From: Gammaproteobacteria bacterium
GTDB lineage: Bacteria > Pseudomonadota > Gammaproteobacteria > UBA6429 > Thiohalophilaceae
NCBI GenBank assembly: GCA_011052165.1
Contig: DRJN01000065.1
Location: 1 to 16,755, forward strand
Reading direction: 5' to 3'
Length of the DNA stretch: 16,755 nucleotides
Each line of letters begins with the position of its first letter. The first letter of the stretch is position 1. A program made the position numbers and the translations under genes. The notes beneath the pieces were generated by a model. The model was not told the origin of the DNA. It saw nothing but the letters and a program-made list of their open reading frames with translations, and did not search any database. Below are positions 7,152 through 14,665 of the stretch, in pieces.

Positions 7152-8309
7152 TTATGACACAGCTGGAGCCGATTGGTCGCGCATAGCGTAAAATTCCTGC
7201 ACGAAATTTTCCAGCCGGTTTTCGGCGATCGCCGCCCGTAAGCCCTGCATCAACATCTGGTAGTAATGCAAATTATGAATGGTGTTCAAGCGCGCCCCCA
7301 GAATCTCGCCGACCTGGTCCAAGTGACGTAAATACGCGCGGCTGTAATTTTTGCAAGTATAGCAATCACAATTTTCATCTACCGATCCCGTATCGTGGGC
7401 ATGGCAGGCATTGCGAATACGCAGCATACCGCTGGAAGTAAACAGATAACCGTTGCGGGCATTGCGCGTCGGCATCACGCAGTCGAACATATCAATCCCC
7501 TGGCGCACCGCTTCTACTAAATCTTCAGGCGTGCCCACCCCCATCAGGTAGCGCGGCCTGTCCACTGGCAGCCGAGGTTGCAGGTACTTGAGTATCTTGT
7601 GCATTTCGTCCTTGGGTTCACCGACTGACAGACCGCCGATGGCATAGCCGTCAAAGTCAATTTCGAGCAGACCGGCCAGAGATTCCGCCCGCAGATCGGG
7701 GTACATGCCGCCCTGAACAATGCCGAACAAAGCGGAAGGATTATCGCCGTGGGCAAGCTTGCAGCGCGCGGCCCAGCGCAGGGACAACTGCATAGAGGCG
7801 CACGCCTGTTCTTCTGTGGCCGGATAAGGGGTGCATTCATCGAAGATCATAACGATATCCGAACCCAGTGCATGCTGCACCTGGATGGACGCCTCCGGGC
7901 CGAGAAAAATTTTATCACCATTGACCGGGGAACGAAAATGCACGCCCTCTTCGGTAATCTTCGCCGCGACCGCCCCATCACCCCGGCTCCCGGCCCGCTG
8001 CTGCGCCTCGGCGCCCAGCGACCAGACCTGAAAACCGCCCGAATCGGTGAGAATCGGTCCGTTCCAGTGCATAAAATCATGCAGATCACCATGTTCACGA
8101 ACAATTTCTGTACCCGGACGCAGCATCAGATGAAAGGTGTTGCCAAGAATAATCTCCGCGCCCAGCTCTCGCAGTTCTTCCGGAGTCATGGCCTTGACCG
8201 TGCCATAGGTGCCCACCGGCATAAAAGCCGGGGTTTGCACCGTCCCGCGATCAAAGACGAGTTGCCCGCGCCTGGCAGCACCATCGGTATTGAATAATTC
8301 AAATTTCAT
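7152..8309 (-). CDS. tgt: tRNA-guanine transglycosylase (queuine tRNA-ribosyltransferase)
   Basis: The enzyme exchanges guanine 34 of tRNA-Asp, -Asn, -His and -Tyr for the queuosine precursor preQ1. Visible features: substrate-loop TDSGGFQV, with the conserved Asp at residue 89; FDECTPYP; FGIVQGG; GFDGYAIGGLSVGEP; MGVGTPEDLVEAV; and DMFDCVMPTRNARNG, which contains the nucleophilic Asp region. The zinc site is CDCYTC, with a later His in NTIHNLHYY. The protein is 385 residues, against 375 in E. coli. Relative to my recollection of the E. coli protein there is an insertion of about 14 Ala/Arg/Gly/Gln-rich residues (about 101-116) between the SLG after the active-site loop and KITEEG. It is downstream of queA in the usual order, but with a 299-base spacer full of repeats. 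Confidence 0.97.
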   Translation of the reverse strand: MKFELFNTDGAARRGQLVFDRGTVQTPAFMPVGTYGTVKAMTPEELRELGAEIILGNTFHLMLRPGTEIVREHGDLHDFMHWNGPILTDSGGFQVWSLGAEAQQRAGSRGDGAVAAKITEEGVHFRSPVNGDKIFLGPEASIQVQHALGSDIVMIFDECTPYPATEEQACASMQLSLRWAARCKLAHGDNPSALFGIVQGGMYPDLRAESLAGLLEIDFDGYAIGGLSVGEPKDEMHKILKYLQPRLPVDRPRYLMGVGTPEDLVEAVRQGIDMFDCVMPTRNARNGYLFTSSGMLRIRNACHAHDTGSVDENCDCYTCKNYSRAYLRHLDQVGEILGARLNTIHNLHYYQMLMQGLRAAIAENRLENFVQEFYAMRDQSAPAVS

Positions 8310-8474
8310 ACGTTACGCTCTGACAGCGGGTTTCCTCGCGACTAAATAGGCATTCCGAATACCCGATCACTTGTGAATTTCTACGTTCGTGGTGAAGTCC
8401 TGAGTGAATCGACAGGTCGAAGCATGAGCGTGGAAATGCTGTCCATAGAGTGCTTAATCTATTGTATCTATTTA

Positions 8475-8578
8475 TCCTTCGACAAGGCGCTCCTGAGCAA
8501 AGCCGAAGGGCTTCCTTCGACAAGGCTCTCCTGAGCGAAGCCGAAGGGCTTCCTTCGACAAGCTCAGGACGAACGGCC
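8475..8578. repeat. 38-bp tandem repeats in the queA-tgt spacer
   Basis: Units start at 8475, 8513 and 8551 with a period of 38 bases. Each begins TCCTTCGACAAG. The first two end CGAAGGGCT, so each contains a CCTTCG...CGAAGG inverted repeat. The third diverges after 12 bases into CTCAGGACGAACGGCC. A degenerate inverted relative of the third unit appears at about 8397-8422 (GTCCTGAG...GTCGAAG). The sequence type is one I recognise as a dispersed intergenic palindrome in many proteobacterial genomes. There are no unique spacers, so this is not CRISPR. Confidence 0.75.
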
Positions 8579-8608
8579 ATTCCTAAAGTGGCCGGGTATT
8601 TGGAACCG

Positions 8609-9658
8609 TTATTCAGCCCCCTGTTTAGAAAGAAACATCGCATCGCCATAGCTGAAAAACCGGTAGCCTTCCTCCACGGCATGCCGGTAGGCGCGCATAA
8701 TATTCTCATAGCCGGCAAAAGCGCTGACTAACATCAACAAAGTCGATTCCGGCAGGTGAAAATTGGTGATTAGCGCATCCACCACTCTGAAGCCAAAACC
8801 GGGAGTAATAAAAATATCCGTGTCGCCGGAAAAGGGCGTGAGTTCACCCGACAAGGCGGCGGTTTCCAGGCTGCGTACACTGGTGGTTCCCACCGCGATT
8901 ACCCGTCCCCCCCGCGCCCGGGTTTCCTGCACCTGCGTACACACAGCCTCACTGACTTCCAGCCATTCAGAGTGCATACGATGATCCTCAATATTCTCCA
9001 CCCGCACTGGCTGGAAGGTGCCCGCCCCCACATGCAGGGTGACACAGGCGCTGGCAATGCCCTGCTGCGCCAGTTTATCCAGCATGAGATTGCTAAAATG
9101 CAACCCTGCCGTGGGAGCCGCCACCGCCCCTTCCCGCCGGGCATAGACGGTCTGGTAACGTTCCCGGTCAAAGTCCCGCTCATCTTCCCGCTTAATATAG
9201 GGTGGCAGAGGCATGTGTCCGAATTCATTCAGAATTGCCTTCACGTTACGTGCAGACTCCGTGTTATCGGTAAAACGCAGTTCAAAGAGATCAGCCTTAC
9301 GCCCCAGCACCTCAGCCTCAACCGTCTGTGACAGCCGTAAACGGCTTCCCGTTTTCGGCGATTTGCTGGCCCGCACATGGGCCAGCACTCGCTGGTTATC
9401 CAGCAACCGTTCCACCAGCACCTCCACTTGGCCACCGGTGTCCTTGCGCCCGTAAAGACGCGCCGGGATCACGCGGGTATCGTTCATCACCAACAAGTCG
9501 CCCGGATGCAACAGCGACGGAAAATCCGTAAAATGCCGATCCCTAAAAGCGCCATCGTGGCCTTCCAGGCACAACAGACGACTGCCCGTTCGTTCCGTCG
9601 CCGGATACTGGGCGATCAGCGTCTCGGGAAGAGGGTATTGGAAATCACTGAGCTTCAT
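8609..9658 (-). CDS. queA: S-adenosylmethionine:tRNA ribosyltransferase-isomerase
   Basis: This enzyme transfers and isomerises the ribosyl part of S-adenosylmethionine onto preQ1 in tRNA, giving epoxyqueuosine; it acts directly after Tgt. At 349 residues it is close to the E. coli length (356) and colinear with it: LPETLIAQYP at the start, GDLLVMNDTRVIPARLYG, GHMPLPPYI, GAVAAPTAGLHF, TLHVGAGTFQPV, HSEW, RVIAVGTTSVRSLE, TNFHLPESTLLMLVSAFAG and the C-terminal YRFFSYGDAMF. It is the first gene of the minus-strand queA-tgt-yajC-secDF unit. Its promoter should lie in 9659-9750, where I see only a TATTCT-like -10 without a good -35. No clear Shine-Dalgarno sequence precedes the ATG. Confidence 0.97.
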   Translation of the reverse strand: MKLSDFQYPLPETLIAQYPATERTGSRLLCLEGHDGAFRDRHFTDFPSLLHPGDLLVMNDTRVIPARLYGRKDTGGQVEVLVERLLDNQRVLAHVRASKSPKTGSRLRLSQTVEAEVLGRKADLFELRFTDNTESARNVKAILNEFGHMPLPPYIKREDERDFDRERYQTVYARREGAVAAPTAGLHFSNLMLDKLAQQGIASACVTLHVGAGTFQPVRVENIEDHRMHSEWLEVSEAVCTQVQETRARGGRVIAVGTTSVRSLETAALSGELTPFSGDTDIFITPGFGFRVVDALITNFHLPESTLLMLVSAFAGYENIMRAYRHAVEEGYRFFSYGDAMFLSKQGAE

Positions 9659-9945
9659 GGTGCGCAGAATAGCAGATTGCCGGACAGATTTTTACTTTCG
9701 ACTCACCAACCCAGCCTGCCAGGATCAGGCAAGCATATACCGTTTAGACCCTCATTACGCATAAAATCATGCCGGGATGGCTGGGGATTTGGAGATGTCC
9801 GCAGCAAAATAGGCCCTGCCGGTAGCATGAGTTACCTATCTGGAATAAGTTTAATTAAACCGTAACACTATCTCACTACACTACGGCTTAGCAGTTTACC
9901 AAAATTATAAGGGATCGATGCGATATAACATATGAGGGAATAAAA
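9659..9945. other. Divergent intergenic region, queA / PEP-CTERM gene
   Basis: This region must hold the promoters of the two diverging units, but I found no pair of boxes I would defend. The clearest structure is a perfect 12-bp palindrome, GTTTAATTAAAC at 9849-9860, about 85 bases before the plus-strand start, which could be a regulator site. GAGGG at 9934-9938 is the ribosome binding site of the gene at 9946. Confidence 0.35.
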
Positions 9946-10764
9946 ATGTCTGATAATATGAAAATGCGTTTTAAAGTGTTCGTTGCCGTGGCGGCGGTTT
10001 CCAGTAGCCTGTTTTCCTTAAACATAGCCCATGCGAGTGCGGTTGTTCAATGTGGCCGTGCCATTTGCACGAGCAATTTCAATGTCCTGTTCAATGGTCG
10101 TACTACCGGTGGTGGGCAGTTGTTATACGATGCCGCAACGGGTGATGTTTCACTCAACATGGATAGTAAGAGCATCACCGGTAACGGTATGATTCAGAAC
10201 GGTATGATGACGTGGGCCATGGGCGATGGTTCAAAGATCACCCTTAACTCCCTGTCGGGTAATACCGACCCGATTATCAACTTCGGAATCGGTGCATCAA
10301 CCAAGACCTCTGGTGCGACTTTTGCGATGAACTTCGATTTACCCATCGCTATCAACGGACCAATAAATGCCAGTTCAAGTGTCTCCTACTCACTCACCTC
10401 AAGCACTGCGGCAGGTGCGCAGGTAGCACCCATCCGTGGTAAAGTGGTTTCAGCCTGGGACGTTGATACCAGTATCGGTGGACTGGGTTCACTTAACAAA
10501 GGCGTTGATGTCGGTGATGCCTTTTTCTTCACCGGTGGCCCACAAACTCGAAACTCCCCAATTTATACCGCCAATAACCAGTTTACCGGCAATCTGGCCT
10601 ATGATCTGATGTCAGTACAAATTGGGTTCTCTCTGAGTCCAAACAGCTCGGTCGGCATGTCTGGTTTTGTCAATCAGTCCGCCGTGCCGGTACCCGCAGC
10701 AATGTGGCTTTTCGGCTCTGGTTTGCTTGGTTTATTGGGCATAGCGCGCCGTAAGAAAACCTAG
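9946..10764 (+). CDS. Secreted protein with VPLPA/PEP-CTERM sorting tail
   Basis: This is a 272-residue secreted protein of unknown function. It has an N-terminal Sec signal peptide: basic MKMRFK, then a hydrophobic core, with likely cleavage after the HAS/HASA region near residues 29-32. A long Gly/Ser/Asn/Thr-rich, probably beta-rich middle part contains a CGRAIC cysteine pair near its start. The C-terminus is a classic exosortase signal: VPVPAAMWLFGSGLLGLLG followed by the basic IARRKKT. In that family an exosortase removes the tail and the protein is released or attached to the cell surface or extracellular matrix. GAGGG lies 7 bases before the ATG; a second in-frame ATG at 9958 is possible. 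It is monocistronic, with a terminator 23 bases downstream. No exosortase gene is in the window. Confidence 0.85.
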   Translation: MSDNMKMRFKVFVAVAAVSSSLFSLNIAHASAVVQCGRAICTSNFNVLFNGRTTGGGQLLYDAATGDVSLNMDSKSITGNGMIQNGMMTWAMGDGSKITLNSLSGNTDPIINFGIGASTKTSGATFAMNFDLPIAINGPINASSSVSYSLTSSTAAGAQVAPIRGKVVSAWDVDTSIGGLGSLNKGVDVGDAFFFTGGPQTRNSPIYTANNQFTGNLAYDLMSVQIGFSLSPNSSVGMSGFVNQSAVPVPAAMWLFGSGLLGLLGIARRKKT

Positions 10765-10786
10765 GAGAGCACAACCGTACCAACCT

Positions 10787-10820
10787 CAAGAAAGGCGGCC
10801 AGAAGACCGCCTTTCTTGTT
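10787..10820 (+). terminator. Terminator of the PEP-CTERM gene
   Basis: A perfect 12-bp stem, CAAGAAAGGCGG (10787-10798) with CCGCCTTTCTTG (10807-10818), closes on an 8-base loop and is followed by TT. It lies directly after the stop codon region and isolates this gene from the tRNA downstream. Confidence 0.8.
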
Positions 10821-10936
10821 TCAGGGACACCGCGAATGCCCCACATCAGGCAGAGCAGCCGGATCTTAATCATCACCTGTGCTAAAAATCTCCCCGCTTA
10901 AACGCTTCAACTAATGGAGACTTGATGACATCCCCT

Positions 10937-10965
10937 TTTACAAGCCTCCTCTGTCTCTCTATAAT
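10937..10965 (+). promoter_or_regulatory. Sigma70 promoter of tRNA-Leu
   Basis: TTTACA (10937-10942) and a consensus TATAAT (10960-10965) are separated by exactly 17 bases. Transcription would start about 12 bases before the mature tRNA. Confidence 0.85.
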
Positions 10966-10983
10966 ACGCCGCTTGTTGATGAT

Positions 10984-11068
10984 GGCTGAGTGGCGGAATT
11001 GGTAGACGCGCTGCACTCAAAATGCAGTTCCTTCGGGAGTGCCGGTTCGATTCCGGCCTCAGCTACCA
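10984..11068 (+). tRNA. tRNA-Leu (anticodon CAA)
   Basis: This is a complete 85-nt class II tRNA: acceptor GGCTGAG with CTCAGCT (the first pair is a G-U wobble), the leucine-type D arm GCGGAATTGGTAGACGC, anticodon stem CTGCA/TGCAG with loop CTCAAAA (CAA at positions 34-36), a long variable arm closed by a TTCG loop, a T arm with GGTTCGATTCC, discriminator A and an encoded CCA. It reads UUG leucine codons. Confidence 0.97.
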
Positions 11069-11219
11069 ACATTTGACTCCCCTCAACCAGGAGCCATCGG
11101 TGCTCGCCTGTTCCGGTCGGTTTCAAAAAGCAGGGATACCCATTCCCCAAATCAATCAGTCCCATGAGTATTTATCCTGGTTTTCCCTGCATAAACCAAA
11201 CACCTGCTTGGATTGCAAG

Positions 11220-11250
11220 TTGAACAAACCCGCGCCATACCCGGTATAAT
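11220..11250 (+). promoter_or_regulatory. Possible promoter of ppc
   Basis: A consensus TATAAT at 11245-11250 lies 33 bases before the ppc start. The -35 is poor: TTGAAC at 11220-11225 has a long 19-base spacer. The rest of the 215-base tRNA-Leu to ppc gap shows no gene. Confidence 0.45.
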
Positions 11251-11283
11251 CGCGGGATTGGGGCATAACCAGATCTAAAAAAT

Positions 11284-14118
11284 ATGAAAGTCAGTACATC
11301 TTTAAAATCCAGAGTGGCCAGTCTGCAAGTCGCCGACGACAAGGCTCTGCGTTCCAGAGTCAAACTCTTCGGCAATATTCTCGGGCACATCCTGCATGAC
11401 CATGCGGGCAAACAGGTCTTTGATGCCGTCGAAACCCTGCGCCGAGGCCATATCAGCCTGCGCAAGACTGATAATTCCCGCAAGCGCCAGAAGCTGGGCA
11501 GATTGATCGAATCCTTGGATGCGAAGAGTCTTGAGCATGTAGTGCGGGCTTTCAGCATCTATTTCAGCCTGGTCAATATCGCGGAAGAGGCCTGGCAACA
11601 CAGGCAACGGCGGCGTATAGCCGGACGCAACGGTCCCAGCTGGCGTGGTTCTTTCAACACTACCCTGCGCGAGCTGCACAAACAGAATATCAATGCGGTG
11701 CAGATGCAGCGGCTGCTGGACAATCTGGCCTATATCCCCGTTTTTACCGCCCACCCCACCGAAGCCAAGCGCCGCTCCGTGATGGAGGCCTTACGCCGGA
11801 TTTTTGTTATCAGCGAAGAGCTGGATGCCGGTCGTCTGACCCAGTTTCAGAAAAGTGAAATTATCGAACGCCTGGAATGCCACATCCAGATCCTCTACAA
11901 AACCAACGAGGTGCGCACACACAAACCTGAGGTCGTGGATGAGATGAAACAGGGGCTGTATTATTTCCGCGAGTGCCTGTTCAAAGCCGTTCCCGAGACT
12001 TACCGCAATCTGGAAAAAGCCATCACCCGCACCTATGGCGCAGATAAAACTGATCACAGCATCCGCGTACCCAGTTTTATTCAGTTCGGCTCATGGATTG
12101 GCGGCGATCGTGACGGGAACCCCTTTGTCAAACCCGCCACCACCATTACCGCCCTGCGCCTGCAGGCCGTTGAAGTCGTGCGCGAGTACAACCGTCGGGT
12201 GAAGGCGCTGCTGCGCGTGCTGACCCATTCCATTGAATTCTGTCAGCCCAGCGATGCCCTGATGCTAAGCCTGGAGCGGGATGAAAAAACCCTCCCTGAG
12301 CTGTTTACCGGCCATCCCGAACGCTTCCGCCAGGAACCCTATCGGCGCAAGCTGTTCATCATGGCCCGGCGTCTACGCGATAACCTGGCCTGTTTTAGCG
12401 CCCGCCTGGAAGAGCGGGAACAGGATCGAGGCTGCGGCTATGCGAATGAACGGGGTTTATTACAGGATTTGTACCTCATCCGGGACTCGCTCATCAGCCA
12501 TGATGACGCTATTGTCGCCGCAGGCGACTTACAGGATCTTGTCCGCCTGGTGGAGACCTTTGGCTTTTATCTTTCGCATCTGGATATTCGCCAGGAATCC
12601 ACTATCCACTCCAATACCGTGGCTGAAATCATTCGTCAGATTGACGACAGCGATTATGCTGCGCGGGATGAAAACACCCGCCTGGATTATCTGAGCCACA
12701 AGCTGGCGACAGAAACAACGCCAGAGATTGATCGCGCCCGACTAAGCGAACAGGCCAGGGAAACCCTGGAAGTCCTTGACGTCATGGCAACCATGCGCGA
12801 AGAAATCAGCCCCGAAGCTTTTGGCACTTACGTCATTTCCATGACCCATGAAGCCAGTCATGTCATGGAAGTCATGTTTCTGGCCTGGGTGGCGGGCCTG
12901 GCCGGTTGCCGCGACAACGAATGGTTCTGCCATATCCGGATTTCACCCCTGTTCGAAACCATTGACGATCTGGCTCATATCGAACCGGTCATGAGCCGGT
13001 TGCTGGACAACCCTACCTATGCGGCCCTGCTCAAAACTTCCGGCAACACGCAGGAAGTCATGCTCGGTTACTCCGACTCCTGCAAGGATGGCGGCATTCT
13101 TGCGTCAACCTGGAACCTGTATCAGGCGCAACAACAGATCACCGCATTGACCCAGGCCCGTGGCGTCAAACTGCGCATGTTCCACGGTCGCGGCGGCACG
13201 GTAGGACGCGGCGGTGGCCCGACCCATGACGCTATTTTATCCCAACCGGTGGGCACGGTACACGGTGAAATCAAATTTACCGAGCAGGGTGAAGTGTTGT
13301 CCTATAAATACAGCAACACGGAAACCGCCAGCTATGAGCTGGGCATGGGAATCACGGGCCTGCTCAAGGCCAGCTGTAATCTGATCAGCAAACCCGAACC
13401 CGACAACCAGGAACACCTGGATATTATGGCCCAACTGGCGGCTAGTGGTGAAGTGCGGTACCGTGAGCTGACGGACAACACGGAAGGATTTCTGGATTAC
13501 TTCTATGAAGCCACCCCGGTATCGGAGATTGGCCTGCTGAATATCGGCTCCCGCCCTTCACACCGCAAGAAAACGGATCGATCCAAAACCTCGGTGCGCG
13601 CCATCGCTTGGGTATTCGGTTGGGCGCAGTCACGTCACACCATGCCCGCCTGGTATGGAATCGGCACCGCCCTTGATGCCTGGGCCAAAAGCAATCCCGA
13701 GAATATTGGAAAATTACAGGAAATGTACCGCGCCTGGCCATTTTTCCGCGCCCTGCTTTCCAACACCCAAATGTCTCTGTTCAAGGCCGACATGCGAATC
13801 GCCAAATCTTATGCCTCCCTCTGTTTGGATCAGAAATTGGCTAAAAATATTTATACTATGATCAACAAAGAATATGAGCGCACCCGCAGCCGTACGCTTG
13901 AAGTTGCAGGACAGGATGAACTCATGGCTGATACGCCCCACCTGGCTCTCTCACTGACCCGCCGCAACCCATATCTGGATCCGCTCAATCAGATCCAGCT
14001 CATGCTGCTCAAACGTTTCCGGGATGAACACCTGGATGAAGAAACCCGCAACCTGTGGCTGACACCGCTGTTACGCAGCATCAATGCCATTGCCGCCGGA
14101 ATGCGTAATACAGGATAA
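11284..14118 (+). CDS. ppc: Phosphoenolpyruvate carboxylase
   Basis: The enzyme carboxylates phosphoenolpyruvate with bicarbonate to oxaloacetate, refilling the TCA cycle in the cytosol. Catalytic motifs are intact: VFTAHPTEAKRR (His157, equivalent to E. coli H138), SWIGGDRDGNPFV, GYSDSCKDGG (Lys601, E. coli K546) and FHGRGGTVGRGGGP (Arg642, E. coli R587). Residues that bind the feedback inhibitor aspartate in E. coli (K773, R832, N881, with R587) appear conserved as Lys834 in LFKAD, Arg894 in RRNPYLDPLN and Asn942 in the terminal RNTG, so aspartate inhibition is expected. It is 944 residues against 883 in E. coli, with about 19 extra before the first motif and about 36 between the first and second. 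The start at 11284 has no obvious Shine-Dalgarno sequence. It converges on panD. Confidence 0.97.
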   Translation: MKVSTSLKSRVASLQVADDKALRSRVKLFGNILGHILHDHAGKQVFDAVETLRRGHISLRKTDNSRKRQKLGRLIESLDAKSLEHVVRAFSIYFSLVNIAEEAWQHRQRRRIAGRNGPSWRGSFNTTLRELHKQNINAVQMQRLLDNLAYIPVFTAHPTEAKRRSVMEALRRIFVISEELDAGRLTQFQKSEIIERLECHIQILYKTNEVRTHKPEVVDEMKQGLYYFRECLFKAVPETYRNLEKAITRTYGADKTDHSIRVPSFIQFGSWIGGDRDGNPFVKPATTITALRLQAVEVVREYNRRVKALLRVLTHSIEFCQPSDALMLSLERDEKTLPELFTGHPERFRQEPYRRKLFIMARRLRDNLACFSARLEEREQDRGCGYANERGLLQDLYLIRDSLISHDDAIVAAGDLQDLVRLVETFGFYLSHLDIRQESTIHSNTVAEIIRQIDDSDYAARDENTRLDYLSHKLATETTPEIDRARLSEQARETLEVLDVMATMREEISPEAFGTYVISMTHEASHVMEVMFLAWVAGLAGCRDNEWFCHIRISPLFETIDDLAHIEPVMSRLLDNPTYAALLKTSGNTQEVMLGYSDSCKDGGILASTWNLYQAQQQITALTQARGVKLRMFHGRGGTVGRGGGPTHDAILSQPVGTVHGEIKFTEQGEVLSYKYSNTETASYELGMGITGLLKASCNLISKPEPDNQEHLDIMAQLAASGEVRYRELTDNTEGFLDYFYEATPVSEIGLLNIGSRPSHRKKTDRSKTSVRAIAWVFGWAQSRHTMPAWYGIGTALDAWAKSNPENIGKLQEMYRAWPFFRALLSNTQMSLFKADMRIAKSYASLCLDQKLAKNIYTMINKEYERTRSRTLEVAGQDELMADTPHLALSLTRRNPYLDPLNQIQLMLLKRFRDEHLDEETRNLWLTPLLRSINAIAAGMRNTG

Positions 14119-14122
14119 AACC

Positions 14123-14201
14123 GATGGGTTTCGCTTCGCTCTAACCCATCCTACGGATGGTCAAAAGCAGGTAGGAGGGGTAGAGCGAAGCGAAACCCAT
14201 C
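14123..14201. repeat. Long inverted repeat between convergent ppc and panD
   Basis: GATGGGTTTCGCTTCGCTCTA at its left end (14123-14143) pairs perfectly with 14181-14201, a 21-bp match. The arms extend, with a small mismatch, to 14154 and 14171 (CATCCTAC / GTAGGA). The motif is a type of dispersed intergenic palindrome common in gammaproteobacteria. It begins 4 bases after the ppc stop and ends 7 bases before the panD stop, so it is the only candidate for transcription termination or 3'-end protection of both genes. There is no strong T-run. Confidence 0.8.
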
Positions 14202-14208
14202 AGCCTTA

Positions 14209-14589
14209 TCAAGCCACCTGTACAGGTATGGTGTTACGGGTGTGGGTAATGTGGTTGTGCTCATCGAGATAAACAAGCTTGGGTTTGAAGCTGGCGAGTT
14301 CCTGCGGGTTCAGGCCCACATAGGCGCAGATAATCACAATATCGCCGGGATTGGCCTTGTGCGCGGCGGCGCCATTCACTGAAACAATGCCGGACCCGTC
14401 TTCTGCGCGAATGGCATAGGTCGTAAAACGTTCACCATTACTGGCGTTGTAGATTTCAATCTGCTCGTATTCGCGGATACCGGAAACTTCCAGTAGATGC
14501 CCGTCAATGGCACAGGAGCCTTCGTATTCCAGCTCGGAATGGGTGACCCGGGCGCGGTGCAGCTTGGCTTTGAGCATGGTTGTCAGCAT
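14209..14589 (-). CDS. panD: Aspartate 1-decarboxylase (PanD)
   Basis: PanD decarboxylates L-aspartate to beta-alanine for pantothenate and coenzyme A synthesis. It is made as a proenzyme that cleaves itself at Gly24-Ser25 to create a pyruvoyl group. With the start at 14589 the protein is 126 residues, as in E. coli, and the cleavage site YEGSCAID falls exactly at Gly24-Ser25. The frame is open to another ATG at 14631, which would add 14 residues (beginning MLKLNLQV) not found in the family; neither start has a convincing Shine-Dalgarno sequence. Other family features: KLHRARVTH (catalytic Lys9), ISVNGAAAH-like VSVNGAAAH and the C-terminal IPVQVA. It lies 76 bases downstream of panC on the same strand. 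Confidence 0.96.
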   Translation of the reverse strand: MLTTMLKAKLHRARVTHSELEYEGSCAIDGHLLEVSGIREYEQIEIYNASNGERFTTYAIRAEDGSGIVSVNGAAAHKANPGDIVIICAYVGLNPQELASFKPKLVYLDEHNHITHTRNTIPVQVA

Positions 14590-14665
14590 ATAATTGGGTA
14601 TCCCTGGTACCTGGAGATTCAATTTTAGCATGAAGATCGGACGGCTCCCAGTCTGAGTCTGTCTG

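Noticed and set aside
7749..8297. 182-residue open frame antisense to tgt
   Set aside because: The minus-strand frame is a complete Tgt; this frame has no recognisable content.
8475..8578. CRISPR-like array
   Set aside because: The repeats are directly adjacent with no unique spacers, and no cas genes are present.
8299..8718. Open frames on both strands across the queA-tgt spacer
   Set aside because: They are made of the 38-bp repeats and the out-of-frame end of queA.
11022..11249. 75-residue plus-strand open frame
   Set aside because: It starts inside the tRNA-Leu gene and runs through the ppc promoter region; no motif is seen.
11284..14118. Loss of allosteric control in Ppc
   Set aside because: The extra length raised the question, but residues equivalent to the E. 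coli aspartate-binding set all appear to be present.
14590..14631. Longer N-terminus for panD
   Set aside because: The start at 14589 gives the usual 126 residues and places self-cleavage at Gly24-Ser25; the added residues are not typical of the family.
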